The notes: generated from the letters alone by a model not told the origin. DNA of 64,000 nucleotides from Spodoptera frugiperda (GCF_023101765.2 NC_064217.1:2542001-2606000), one strand, 5' to 3'; positions 24,010 through 36,955 are shown, counted from the first letter of the stretch. A program made the numbers and translations.

Positions 24010-25169
24010 TTACAGTTAATGCTGGTCCCGTTTTATTCTTTCCGTTTTTATTTTAATTTACTTTTTCATGCTGTTGGAAATTTTAATTTGCATTTACATA
24101 ATATGGTTTTATAAATGCGATTTTATCACTTTAATGGGTTTTTTAAAACCTGCTTTATTAAATATTGAAATCTAAAATGCGAAAAGACACAAAAATGTGC
24201 CTTAAATTAGTTACACATGTATTCAATTTAGTTTTAAGTCAGAAAAGACACAATATTTAATGACATAGGAAATAGTTAACATACATAACAAAGATTTTTT
24301 ATAAAAACATTATTATGAACTTTAAATAAGAATGGTACGCAGAATACAATTTCATGTTATTTAACACAGTATCAAATATCGTTTCTATAAATGTTGCCTA
24401 ATGTCCTAATTTCAATCTCTTACTCAATTTTATTATCTTTTTAAGAGGCGTGCCAGAATATATCGCTGTAACAGATCGCAGTAATGAGATCTATTTAAGA
24501 TGGCCACCCTACTTGGAGCACCCGTACTGTAGCTTCAGCGAGCTATCCTAACTGCTAATAGATTCTTTCTAAAAGCAATTCCACCCATTTTATCGTTTTT
24601 AAATTCATACATTTTACAAGTAAAGTGGTTCATTTAAAATCTGTTTTTTTTTTCATGTTTACATTTTACCAAACATATCTTGAACTGTCATGGCGGCGTT
24701 GGTCGTTGTGACAGCTGTCAAATTTGTGTAACTTTTAGGTTAGTTACTTTTTTTGGCGCGTGTCAAGTTAAAATGGTGTTGTTAAAGTCATTATGCTGAG
24801 TTTGGTACATCAGGAAACAAGGAGGTCGTTATGAGATAGGGGTTAGTATGATATATTGTACAATTGACGCGTAACGATCAGTGATAATGCAGTTTACGAT
24901 GGAGGGATTCAAATGTTTGGAGGGAAGGCGGTTCTGTACGCGGTGTAGGTATTCTTCAAAAGTTTTCTGTATTCTTCATTGTAGTCAAAAGTAGAAGTCT
25001 ATAACATGGCATTACATTGCATTGCTATTGAAGACAAGAGTTACTTAACGCTATTCCTATACCCATACCACTAGTCTTGACCCCGTGCTAATACGGAGAA
25101 TTTAGACTTAAAATTTGACGAACCTAATAATCGCAGCCAAATATACCATAAGCATCTTCGGAATAGTAT
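24010..25169. other. Unassigned AT-rich DNA
   Basis: Contains a perfect 12-bp palindrome TGACAGCTGTCA at 24709-24720, next to 'gtcatggcggcgttgg'. Otherwise nothing recognised. Confidence 0.4.
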
Positions 25170-25300
25170 TTACCATACCACCTATTACATGGGACTTACA
25201 ACATAAATTTGAAAAATGGGTGTATACAGAATTACGTGCCAGTACCTATGCCTACCCCTTCGGGGATTAAAGGCTTGAAATTTGTATGTATGTATGTAAA
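25170..25300 (+). repeat. SINE family C, tail half
   Basis: 'cacctattacatgggactta', 'aaaatgggtgtata', 'aattacgtgcc' and 'tgcctaccccttcggggatt', ending in a TGTATGTATG simple repeat. Plus-strand copy lacking the tRNA-like head. Confidence 0.8.
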
Positions 25301-26580
25301 AACCATTATACAACCAATAAACTAATATAATGGTATTACTACAATTTGTTATCCTTGAATTACCACAAATAGAACACAAACAACTCAGCTACAAGAAATA
25401 AGGTAAAACTATTTATACGACAAACAAAATCTACAAATAATATTCGGTCGTATATTTGAAAGGCTATGTTTACACATTCGGGCCCCGTAAAGATAGCCTG
25501 ACCCTTATTGAGAAAGGCTAGCGTTTAGGGTCCTCAATGTAGCCGAAAAGGCTCCTTGTTGTCAATTTGTGGGCACCTTTAGGATTCAATTCGTTGGTTT
25601 TGCTTTCCTTTTCTTATTATTTTGGGACCTTTTAAAGGGTGGATTAGATTGTCTACAAGACAATTATGATGGCTGCTAAAGTAGGGTATTTATTTTTTTG
25701 AGGTAAATTGTTTGGTTTTGTATCAGCATCGGAAAAGATGTAGTGTATTTATGTACGTATCTGTTGTTATGAATAGAATTTCAGTTAGAACTACCTCATT
25801 AGTTAATGGTGCCAAGATCAACTAATTATTGTTTCAATTCTATTTCTTGATCTAACTTAGGAACTAATGATCCGACTGCTTTTTCATAGGAGGAAAACCC
25901 AACACAAAGTGTAGTACCTATTCTTAAAAAGAAAAACACATTAAGTACTAAAACGAAACAAAAAGACAACGGAAATCTTAAAATAAACGCGGAAATTGAA
26001 ACTGCTTAAGAATTTCCGAATTATCTTAGTAGGAAACGAAAGAACGCAATTCCACTCAGTATAATTGATGATGCTGTGTATCTATAGCTAGTACTGCACA
26101 ATGGACTCCCTATTTCGAGCATTTCAGGGTTGACAAGACAAGAGACTGACGGCTACACGTCTGTGCCGTTAATTTATTGCCAAATAAGCTTTACAGTAAC
26201 AATTTTAACAATGGACTTGATTAACGAACGCTGTCGCTAAAATTAGTTCAAAGGAATTGAGCTAGGCTGTGCCGAAGGTGCTTGATTGGTCTATGTTGCG
26301 TACTAGTTGTCAGTTGTCAAGCAAATGGTTTATGATAAAATTACTTTTGCTCCTATCCAACAAATCAACTGTTTCATTTCTTTTATATATTGTTCCCTCT
26401 ACTCTCTCGGTGTTTACATAATATTACTTAACGCTTGTTTTACTCTAATCATAATCAATTTTCATAGATAAGTAATATTATAACCAATATACAATAAGTA
26501 TGATTACAAATACTAAATTGAACTCTATGACTGAACGTTTCTAATTAAAAAATGCTGAACTCTTTATTAACGACATAGCC
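25301..26580. other. Unassigned AT-rich DNA
   Basis: No gene or recognised repeat. Confidence 0.45.
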
Positions 26581-26582
26581 AA

Positions 26583-26705
26583 ACTGCGGACTGCCTAGCG
26601 GGTTACCGAGGTTCCGGCAAAATGCAGGAGTAGGAACGGGGTGATTTTAGTCAATAAGAGTCTAACACTTCATCTCGCCTCCTTCAAGGCAGGAGAAGTC
26701 TTGGA
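26583..26705 (+). mobile_element. SINE family A, left part, interrupted by insertion
   Basis: 'ctgcggactgcctagcgg' through 'aggagaagtcttgga'. The element stops exactly where the long palindrome begins and resumes on its far side (27974-27988: 'atgattttccc'). The shared TGGA at both junctions is the target duplication of the palindromic element, so the SINE predates the insertion. Confidence 0.9.
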
Positions 26706-27969
26706 TAGTCCAGTCAATTTAGGAATTCACCTCGGAATTCGATTCTAATACCCAGCTGTAATTTTGTATATAGTTGTATATTGACCCCCTAAAACTTGTC
26801 TCAAAACCTACATTGGTAGGGTGTAAGCAACCCTTAAAATTCAGGGTCAAAGGGCCCAAAAATCGTTTTTTTTACGGTTTTTTCGAAATATCTCATTTCC
26901 TATGGGTTTTTGGTAGTTGTATTCAATAGCAATATTGTGGCATACAAAATTCTCTACAACTTTTGTGTAAACTTTTTTTTATACGGTGAACCGTTTTGAG
27001 ATAGAGGGGGAGAGCGCGCGGTCACTGCATCTCTTCAAAAAATTTTTTTTCGTCTAACCTATCCGTGATTTTGTCTATGTATAGGACATAAAAAAATACG
27101 TCATGGTTTCTAAAACTATTTTTCGTCAAAATCAGTCGTTTGAAAGATAGACGCTTCCAAAGTGGAAAAATTAGGTCTATCGAAAATGTTCTGCCCCCTA
27201 ACTTTTAAAATAAGTTAGTAAGAAAACTAAAAAAATATATGCTGTAGATTTTAATGAAAACTTTCAACGAAACTTAGTTTGAACGAGATATCATAATTAG
27301 TTTTTAAGAATTGATACATTTTTAATAAAAACACACCTAATTTTCCACTTTCTCAATTCTTTTAATCAATTCTTAAAAACTAATTATGATATCTCGTTCA
27401 AACCAATTTTCATTGAAAGTTTCCATTAAAATCTACGCATATATTTTTTTAGTTTTCTTACTCACTTATTTTAAAAGTTAGAGGGCAGGACACATTCTAT
27501 AGACTTCATATTTCCACTTTGGAAGCGTCTATCTTTCAAACGATTGATATTGACGAAAAATGGTTTTAGGAACCATGACGTATTTTTTAATGTCCTATCC
27601 ATAGACAACCATCACGGATATTGAGACGAAAAAAAATTTTTGAAGAGATGCAGTGACCGCGCGCTCTATCTCGAAAACGGTTCACCGTATAAAAAAAGTT
27701 TATACAAAAGTTGTATTAATTTTGTATGCCACAATATTGCTATTGAATACAACTACCAAAAACCCATAGGAAATGACGATATTTCGAAAAAACCGCAAAA
27801 AATCGATTTTTGGGCCCTTTGACCCTGAATTTTAAGGGTTGCTTACACCCTACCATATGTAGGTTTTGAGACAAGTTTTAGGGGTCAATATACAAGTATA
27901 TACAAAATTACAGCTGGATATCTCGCATTCCGAGATTCTTACCTAATTTAACCTTATTTAACTGGACTA
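26706..27969. mobile_element. 1264-bp long-inverted-repeat (foldback) element
   Basis: Two arms of about 605 bp face each other: left 26706-27314 and right 27366-27969, separated by a 51-nt spacer. The termini are TAGTCCAG and CTGGACTA. The arms match along their whole length, differing by scattered substitutions and small indels (roughly nine in ten positions by eye). Landmarks seen in both orientations are 'cagggtcaaagggcccaaaa', 'ggtgaaccgttttgagatag' and 'atagacgcttccaaagtgg'. The direct repeat TGGA flanks it (26702-26705 and 27970-27973). No frame longer than about 60 codons lies inside, so it is non-autonomous. The transposon superfamily is not assigned: a 4-bp target duplication alone does not decide it. 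Confidence 0.88.
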
Positions 27970-27973
27970 TGGA

Positions 27974-27988
27974 ATGATTTTCCCATCT
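27974..27988 (+). mobile_element. SINE family A, right part after the insertion
   Basis: 'atgattttccc' completes the family A end 'aagtcattggatgattttcc' begun at 26583-26705. No poly(A) remains. Confidence 0.75.
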
Positions 27989-30044
27989 TTCCCATTTGGT
28001 GTGAGTTTTCACACCATGAAAATACAAATTCAAAATATATTTATTTACCAATTAAAATTAAATACGCTACACTAGGCGCCAGAATTGGCATTAATTTAAT
28101 TATTTTACTCGACATTTGATCATTGTTAGCGCAGTCTAGCCGACCTGTCTGGCCGGCAATATTTTAAGCAACAAAAATAAATGTTTTCGGAAAGCAAACA
28201 CGATTCGGATTTCAGGCGAGTCTTCATTGACGTAACTAATTAAAAATGGCAGAATTGCCTACCGTCAATCTCAATTTTGTATTTTGTTCCCCAATTTGGA
28301 TATGTAGGACAGTATTGATAAGGGTCCCGTGTATTTTGATGGGAAATAAATTCCTCGAATATTTTCGGTTGTTAAAATTCTACCTTTTATTTTGTTATTG
28401 CAGTCAGGATTGTGTGATTTATTTTCGGTATGACTTTTTTCGTTTGTTATTTGGTACCTAAGTTTAGTTTGGGTTCTGAAATGGAAACTAGAAATGTCAA
28501 CAGCAAAAAATACTTTTTATTTCTCCTCCTACGTAGGTATTTGTTTGTGTATTTTTGTCTGAAACTTGTGTTTCGTTCAAATAGCGGACGTAACTGCCGG
28601 TAACGTGGATTCCTGGTATTTTTCCTTGTTGAACTAAAAATTGCCGTTTTGATACTAAAAAGCTTCTATGATGCCTATGTACCTACACACTACATACCAT
28701 GTTTTTCTGTTTCTGGATTCTGGAAAAAAATATCGATATAATATCCACTGCGATAGTTTTTGTGATCCTAAGATTTTCATCACAACCTAAACCGTTAGTT
28801 CTAGTATGTCTCAAGAAATGGATAGGCAGAAAAACATACATAAAACTATGGCGTAACTCATTCAAAATTAGTAAGCCGAACTGGGCATTACTAAACGACA
28901 TATAGAATATACCTAATCAACCTAGACCTTGTTAAAATAAATTTTCAAACTCAAACCTAACAAAAATATAGAGAAAACCAACAAAAAAGCGCATATCATA
29001 TTTCCAACAAGTTGAAGGGACAACTGTATCGAACTTGATCTCCGACCTACATCACAGTAAATTGTTAGCCGAATCCAACAGAATCCACGGTATAATTGGT
29101 GTGAAAAGGTCCCTCCAATATCTGCCTTGTCTTTTTCCGCCTTCGCCTCGACAGAGGGTGTTCGATAAATAAGCGAATAGCGATGGTAAAATGCTATCAC
29201 ATGCACCTGTCGATTTTTCAACGGCGACAAGCAGAGCCTCTGTGTTGTTATTATGGAGTGGGCTTTTGAGGGTTAATATGGTTCGTCTATCTAGTGTGAT
29301 AAAGAGGAAAATTCTGTTTTTGATGAATGGTCATTAACTACTGAATGGGTTTTAAAATTTTACAAATAGGCATGAACTTATTTGTAAATATTCTCATGAA
29401 TATCCGAAAAAAAACAAGTATTTTAGCTATTGAATGCTGATTATATCAATGTGTAAATTAAGCAAATTAATTTACTTATAATCTAATCTCTCACTGAAAC
29501 TAAAAATCTATAACACGTGCAAAGCCACAAGCAGCTGAAATATTGTATTTTTTTTGTACAATATTAACAATATTCTGTCGTCCAAAAGTTTCATTGAAAT
29601 AAATTACTAGACAATTATTGTTTTTATTTCCAAAGAAGAGCAAACACAAGATGTGTTTTTGTTTTTAAAGTGACTCCATTTTCCGTCAATCATGTTTTTG
29701 TTTCCTTTATATCAAATTTATTTTTATACTTTGTTTTTATAGTACACAGTTTTGACTTGGTGCGTGCTTCGTTCTGTAAATATTGAGCAACAGTGTGCAA
29801 ATGTTTTATCACCTTGGGTGTTTTTTTTTAGGAAAATATCATTTTTTATTAAATAGTGTTTAAAGTTAGAAGTCCAGTTAAGTTACATAATGTTGCGTAA
29901 TTTGTATTAAAAATAACGTAAGACACTTTTTTTTACAAAACTAATAAAAATGGTAAATATCACGTTTTAAGTTCTAATGATATTGTAAAATATTTCGCAA
30001 ACGTCATTTCCCTAATTATAAAACAAATAATTAATATTTAGGCG
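27989..30044. other. Unassigned AT-rich DNA
   Basis: No supported gene. A minus-strand frame of 102 codons (28922-29230) lacks an ATG at its start and has no recognisable domain. The segment 29020-29230 is somewhat GC-richer than its flanks. Confidence 0.4.
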
Positions 30045-30232
30045 TATTAATCAAATTAAAAAAAACACGATTTACTCAAGTAAATTAATGAAGAAAAGCT
30101 CTACTAGTTTCGAGTCACAGAGGGATTCTTCATCATGAGTAGCGTGCGCAGACGCGGCGACGTAGCGCAACCTGTCTCTAGTAAACCGTGATTTTTAGGT
30201 AATTCAATATGTCTCACGATAGTTATAATAAA
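30045..30232. mobile_element. MITE-like inverted-end element, family E (variant 1)
   Basis: The left end 'atcaaattaaaaaaaacacg' mirrors the right end 'cgtgatttttaggtaattca'. The core is 'ctactagtttcgagtcacag' then 'cttcatcatgagtagcg'. The outer right end 'atgtctcacgatagttat' is shared with the copy at 33890-34090. Non-coding. Confidence 0.7.
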
Positions 30233-31000
30233 AATGTATTAGTCTAATTTTTTTCTGACATCAAGATAATACAACTTATTTTATTTCTACAGCAAAAAAT
30301 GTTTTACCAGTTTGTATTGTTTGTTTCATTTTTTTGTTCGCAAATACATTTTCATGTGTACATTATTCTATTATATTGTATTTACACTACATAAATGTAT
30401 TAACCTAGCAAAATGGGTCCCACTCGCATCGCCTCACACGTTTCACTAAAAAATACAACAAAAAAGCGTTCAATACGTTGTTAAATTCGCGTAAAAAACA
30501 ACAAAATGTAGTAAAAAGAACCCTTTATTTCGTTGTCGTACGTCAGGACATGTAGTAAGCTAAATAAATCATGTCGGACACCGGACAATAGTGCTGCTCC
30601 GTTCCATTATACACACAAAGAGTTCTCGCTAACAATGTTTCTCGTTTGTTAATTAAATAGCTTTTACTTTTCGTTTGTACACGCTACGACTCTTGATATA
30701 CAGTTTTGTGGCTGTAAATACGTCTTTTTTATTTTATTTTTTTATATAAATTACTCTTCTTTAATGGTGTATTGATAGCTTGTCGTAGAATGAGATTCGA
30801 ATGTTAACGGACGACGCCATCTTGTGACGTCACAGCTGTCAAATGGTGCTTTTTAAGGTTAGAATGATTCTCTGGTGTTGCATGTTGTACACATGTTAAG
30901 TTGAGCACTTACTATCAGAAGATATGTTTGTTGCTATTGTTTTAAGTGTAAATACTAAGTAACAAACAGAAATATAAAAAAATGGTATATTAATATATGC
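30233..31000. other. Unassigned AT-rich DNA
   Basis: Contains a CRE palindrome TGACGTCA (30825-30832) directly abutting 'cagctgtca' (30832-30841), in a patch that also reads 'acgacgccatcttg'. Otherwise nothing recognised. Confidence 0.35.
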
Positions 31001-31138
31001 TTGACGTGGTGTTTGGGTGCAACGGGCTGTTAGCTGCCGTGCAACGGGTAGCGGTTTCGATTACCGCTTTGTGTGATCCACAAATTGTTGCTTATAGCCT
31101 GGGTGTCACGTGTACGTGAACTTGTATGTGTACGAGGG
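31001..31138 (+). repeat. tRNA-derived SINE, family B (plus strand)
   Basis: Starts in the tRNA-like head ('ttagctgccgtgcaacggg', then B-box variant 'ggtttcgatta') and runs into 'tttgtgtgatccacaaattg' and 'gtgaacttgtatgtgtacg'. The B box has an extra T and a changed end. One of only two plus-strand family B copies. Confidence 0.85.
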
Positions 31139-33086
31139 GGTTAAAAATACTTTTTTTATGAACACTTATTTATCCCTACATTGACTGCACTTTTATAGTA
31201 TACCATCAAAGTAATGTACTTGGCCTTCAATTCTTACTCAAACTTCATTATTCAACTGACAGTATAGAGTAAAAGTTAACATATTATAACAATACTAGTA
31301 ATACAGACAATCTTATACAAAAGTAAATATTGTATGGCAAATATCTGATTTCCCTTGAGGTCGTGGAACATAGATGTTAGAGTAGCTTTGCAAGATGATT
31401 ATTATCATCTTAGTTCTGTTGTGTTTGGATGGAGTGAAATAATATAAAAGAAAGTAATAGACAGTTCTTTTTCAACATATTGCTATGTGTGACAATGAAT
31501 AACGTAATTAATTTTACTGCTTGGAAGTCGCATTTGAGACCACTCTATCAGAAATTGCATATTGAAAATCAGAGGGCTTATTCTTGAATCCAATTCCGAT
31601 CGATTGACATTGTTATTGTAAAATTTCGTACTCTTGAGTTGCAACACTAGCGCCCATTGCAGCTGTATTGCGTGGATATTGAATGAAGTAAATGGTATTA
31701 AGTTTAGCTTTATAGTCTGAATGCTATTTTAACACCTATGTTTGGGATTGTATAGTTTTGAAATTGAGTAAGCGCTCAGGTCTTTAGTCTTTTCGTCGCT
31801 GCTGACGATTGTTACTCCATAGATTGTCCACTTACTTTTGAGTTCGATCAGTGGTCTAATGTAGTTATGCTACTTTAAATAAATATATATTGAAAAAATG
31901 GTAAAAGGCTACAAGTTTCAAATGTTTGTAAAACAGAATTTAATTTCCAATAGGTACTAGAGAAAATAATAACGTGGCTGGAAAAATGAAAATACTCATC
32001 CTTTTCTGGAAAAACAAGCGTCATTTTACGTATGCAAATGAATATAGAAAGGTAAAACACTTTCAGTTCTATATTTAGATCCAGAATCCTTTCAGATTTT
32101 AAGTCCAAAAAATATTCCACATACGTACTAAAAAGCGTGCTTCACACTTTCGAGCCTCAAAAGTAAAAAGGGTGTAATGTGACGATGTAGGGTGAGTGTC
32201 AAATCTGGTCCCGGACATTTCGTTCCCAATCTACTGCCCCCCTTGAAAAAGGAAATCTGGCTTTTATACCTTGCCGTTATAACTTGACCTGTCTCCTACC
32301 ACTGAAGCTATCAAATCCCATCTGTTGTGTGGAGGGGAGGTAGGTCTTTGAAGAGTGGTAGGTATATAATAGGTATTGATCAAAGATTTGTATCGTCGTC
32401 GCATTATTTTGTGGTAAAGGGGAACCGCAATGGGATATTGTGTATGTTTAGTGGCACTACCGGTCGTGAGTTTGCAAGATATTTCCTTTGTCAATGAATT
32501 GTACTTACATACAATGTATTATGATTTCTGTTACGGAATAAGGATTTTCAAGGGTCGCCCACAGGGAAGAAATTTTTATATCACTTTTATTTTTTACGAA
32601 AAATCTACTACGAGCAAAGTCAAAGACAAAATTATTTCAAATAGACTGGGAAAACACTTTTGAACGTCAAATCGTAATAACGTCGTTTATATAGTATTTG
32701 CATAATATAATATTTAAAAAAAATGTCCGTCTGTCGGTTATCGGTCCTCGAAAATTGAGAATTTTACACCTCAATATATTTGTAATTGGAAAATAAAATA
32801 TTTTATTAAATTCACCGTATATTTAACTGACAAACACTTGATATATTTCCTCCTTATGCCCCAAGCTCAAATGTATATGTGTGTGTTAACAACCAGTAGC
32901 AGAATAATTGTTGAGTAAATTCTAGGTATTTCTCAGAACCAGATTGTCTAAGCCGAATATGTTTGCTGCATGCATTAATAGTGCACCTCAGCTTCCAACG
33001 TCTTCACCTTGATCCCTGACTAGAGTTATTGGAGAATCCAGAATTAAATTACAGTGTTCGAAGAACTTGTTAGACGTTAAACTTTC
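31139..33086. other. Unassigned AT-rich DNA
   Basis: No gene or repeat family recognised. Frames at 31875-32120, 32264-32494 and 32430-32663 are on opposing strands and have no domain signature. Confidence 0.45.
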
Positions 33087-33205
33087 GTTTGTATAATAGT
33101 AGTATGATGTGTGCTTGCGTGTATGTTTTTTACTAAATTACGTTAAAACGGCTGAATGGATCGGGATGCAATTAGGATCAGAGGCAAATTATTGTTTGAA
33201 ACAAC
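33087..33205 (+). repeat. Possible RTE-like LINE tail remnant
   Basis: 'gtgtatgttttttactaaat' and 'aaaacggctgaatggatcgg' resemble the 'aaacngctgaaccgatttgg' part of the RTE-like tail. The end module is absent. Confidence 0.4.
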
Positions 33206-33889
33206 ACGTAAATAATATTATCGTAAAATGAAATTGTTACGTCACTTAAGAAATTTATTAACAGAGGGAGTCCTGAAAAAAATATTATGAATGTACGTCT
33301 GTCCTGTCTTGGGTAAAAGCACTCGGTTATCACCACTTATGCCACTTATGAGTCACTCCAAAATAATAGTTATTGCAAAAATCGTAAATCCTCACGAACA
33401 TTTTACATGATTGATAACAATTCGATAGTCATATTGAGTTTGAATGTAATTTAGTTCGAATCTCATTTTTTTCCTGCTGTCATATTCAATTCAATATCAA
33501 AGCTAGTCTGTGGAAAAGTAATATAAATAATCTTATACTTACTGTCTTAATTTTTTCTTCTCTATGATTGATTGTACGACCTTCAATGAAATGAAATAAG
33601 ACAACGCTTTTTAGTAGACAGACGACTTTTTGCAAAAACGGATATCGAATTTCAGAAACGAAATTTGTTTTTGAATGAACAATGATTTTCTATTTCTAGG
33701 TTCTTAGAAGATTCCTTCGTTTACTAATAGCAATAGGTAATACTGGGAGGAATTAGTCTTGATGAAATCTTAATCGTTTTAATGAGATTGTCTTTGGCAT
33801 TTGTTTCGTTACAATGTTTTTGTTAAAATCTGAATAGTAACAAGTTTTAGTAACATCGAAATTTTTTATCCGTATTATTTTTCAATAAT

Positions 33890-34090
33890 GGATCAAATTA
33901 ACTAAAAAATATCGGTTTTTTCACGTACATTCATGTTCTACTAGTTTCGAGTCACAGAGGAACTCTTCATCATGAGCAGCGTCCACAGACGCAGCGACAT
34001 CGTGCCTACTCTGCTTGTAAAACTGTTCTCACATAAACCGTGATTATTTAGTTAACTTAATATGTCTCACGATAGTTATTATAAAAATGG
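33890..34090. mobile_element. MITE-like inverted-end element, family E (variant 1)
   Basis: The left end 'tcaaattaactaaaaaatat' mirrors the right end (reverse complement 'ttaagttaactaaataatca'). The core is 'ctactagtttcgagtcacag' then 'cttcatcatgagcagcg', with GC-rich 'cgtccacagacgcagcgaca' in the middle. Closest relative is the copy at 30045-30232. Confidence 0.72.
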
Positions 34091-34617
34091 ATCTAATATT
34101 TATTTAGCCACTATTCTCCAAAATCCACGAGTAAACATTTAAAATACCATTACTTTATCTTTTACTCGACTTTTTGTAAACATAAGCACGTTGAAAGCAA
34201 AAATTCCACGAAATGCTCGAGGAAGTCGCCTCAGACATTTCGTCTCAAACAATAACATAATGAGGAAACACCAACTTTCTTTGTTACATTTTTCAATTAC
34301 AATTCCACGAGGACAGCCCTTTACTTCTCATTTTCCAAGTGCCTTTCTAGATTCAGCTTCCCAGCTTCCATTTCATAAGTATCTTAGGACAACGGGCTAT
34401 GGCAGGGGTAGTTTAAAAAATCCATTTTTCCACAACAATGTTTGTCACAGTGTTTATAAGAAAACAGTTTGTATGAAGCGCCTTCATTATTTCGAGACGG
34501 AAGCAAGATGGCTTAAAGCTGCCTGCTCGTGGTGAGACTGGTTCGGTGTAGATTTCGTCGAAATGTGACAGATATGTGTATGTATACACATACACAGACA
34601 GATATGTGTTTACATAT

Positions 34618-34803
34618 TTTTTTTGCGCCTTTTGAGGGTTAGGAATTTAAAGGTTGTTGGGGAATCGGGGATTGGGAAGGGGGATAATTGGGCCTTCGGT
34701 AACCTCACTCATACAACGAAACGCAACGCAAGCGTTGTTTCACGTCAGTTTTCTGTGAGGCCGTGGTATCACTCCGGTCGAGCCGGTCCATTACGGCCGG
34801 ATA
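34618..34803 (-). repeat. LINE-like repeat, family D (outer half)
   Basis: Shares 'ggttaggaatttaaagg', 'ggtaacctcactcatacaac', 'gtatcactccggtcgagcc' with 17958-18258 but starts at the 'cttttgagggtt' point, lacking the 'accatcaggtg' tail. It carries an additional 'gcaagcgttgtttcacgtc' segment absent from the longer copy. Confidence 0.75.
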
Positions 34804-36955
34804 ATTGATGGCATTGCATATTTTGTGAGCATAGACATAATTTAGCTGAAGTAAGGTGATGAATTCTTAAAGTTTGTAGTTATTATTAACAGCTTATAAG
34901 TGGCCACTGCTAACCAAAGACCTCGTGTCGCCTGTTGTAGTAAACTTTGTGGTAACTAACTTCTATTATCTAATCAAAATAAATTGTTTAAAAAATGCGA
35001 TCATATCATATATATCTATCTACACAAAAAATAAAACCACTACACAATTTTGACGAGCGAGTTTCAATGCAGAATTCATCACAATACTCAGTGCATCTAT
35101 CCAAATACAAAGCCAGACTTTAATACAAGAACACCGGATAAAGAATGCAGGGGCAGTAAAACAGTCGCACAATGAATGGCAATCTTGCAAAAAGATTGTT
35201 CCCTAGAATACAGAACAGTACTGTTGAAATTCAAAAACTAAACGCTTTTCGTCTCACAGAGAGTTGACTAAAAAATGGAGAAACAGAAGTTTTAGTAGAA
35301 GCCACACAATGGGCAGCTTATACGTGCTTAAGGGTACATAATGATGCAAACGGGACACGTGGCAAAGGTTTTGTTGAGATTTCACGGAATTTTGTGACAC
35401 AAATGTGTCATGGCGGCGACAGCGGCGGCGGCGTGCAAGTCGGCAAATGATGATGGTTTTGCACGATTATGCATGAGGTTATGGATATGCATGACTGTGT
35501 TTGTCTATTTGCACTATGTTTGTTTTGGGAAGGAAATGAGTAAAAGTGGTTATAAGTGCTGCTGTTGTGAGTGTCTTTGGGTTTTCATCTTCAAAGGCAA
35601 TTATAGGGGTCTTGTAAATTGTAATACAAATGACGCAGATAGAAAGAGGAATGATTAATTCTGTTTTCGGGGAACCTCAACTTTGATGTGATATTACGGG
35701 TTTTTATAATATCAGACATGTAATGTTTACAGTATTTATTAATACTATTGGTGGGATAGTTCGTGGAAAAGTAATAATGAAAATGTGAGTATTGAATAGG
35801 TATTTTCTTTTGTGTGCTTGTGATTCTACGTAAGATAGAAAATATGCTTTTATAAAAAGTGTTAATTTTTGACGCACAATAAAATTGTAATTACCAATGT
35901 AATTATTAATAAACAGGTATGTAAATGTCAACCATATGTCAGATATAAATAAGATACATTTTTGTTAATCTCTATTATGTCCTATTTTCATCTCGTAGTA
36001 CATATAATGTTGGTATTAGTTCGAATATATGTATTTTGTTCGTAAATTCTTATTAGCAAATTCTTAAATACACTCAAAGGATGACCTTATATCTTTTACG
36101 GATCGCTTCTAAATAGACAGGACATATAATAAGCACTGACTGGTTACTCGTTAAAGTACCCAACTTCTATTCAAAATCAAACTCAAAATTGGTCTGTCGG
36201 TCAGTCCTCTAGTGAAGCTATTTGATCGTTCCAAAGTGTAGATTCAAGAACGACCAAAAAACTCTATAGGTAGTACTTTTTCAATCAGATTCACAATACA
36301 ATTCTTGGTTACATTGTTTCGATAGCTTAAATTTTCTAGTGTTTTTTTTGTAGTGTATTTCTTCTAGTGGTCCTTCTGTATATTTGTCTGTACTATCCAG
36401 AGATCAGATATGAAATGTTAAGATATTGCCAGCTTGAACACATTGAGTGGGGGAAAGCACCGTGATACTATTGTAATCATTCATTCCTTCTCTATTAAAT
36501 GTATTTTTAACAAGAGCCGCTCTGACCACTATCCTAGATTGGACCTAAGCTAGTCTCGTAGGTTTAAAGATGTAGGAAGTTTATACATATTTTGTCGTAT
36601 CTAACTAAATGATGATTGTACTGAGACTGTGTGGTTTCTGCCTAAAGGCTTCATGAGAAAAAGCGTGTGTCGATTACGTATGTAAAAAAATGGCACATGG
36701 TATCTACGGAATAGTTAGAGATTACAAATCAATCAATCAATCAGAAAGTATCATTCATTGTAAACAGGTATATTATAAATATTTATTGGCAAATGTATGA
36801 CAAGGGCACGGACTTAAAGGCCCTGGAGAACTAATATATATAGAAAATCTGTATCTGTATCTTTCAAAACTCTTTATATAGAGGAGGTTATGATGACCAT
36901 GGAAGCTTGAGATAAAAACAATACATAAATAGATGATAGAACAAAAATATTCATA
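34804..36955. other. Unassigned AT-rich DNA
   Basis: No supported gene. A GC-rich triplet run (ggcggcgacagcggcggcgg) begins an 82-codon ATG frame at 35410. An AATC microsatellite of four units lies at 36727-36743. Confidence 0.4.

Noticed and set aside
28922..29230. 102-codon minus frame
   Set aside because: Non-ATG start, no domain, no splice or promoter support.
34191..34535. 114-codon plus frame
   Set aside because: Starts at a non-ATG codon (TTG); low-complexity Ser/His/Phe-rich content; no recognisable domain.
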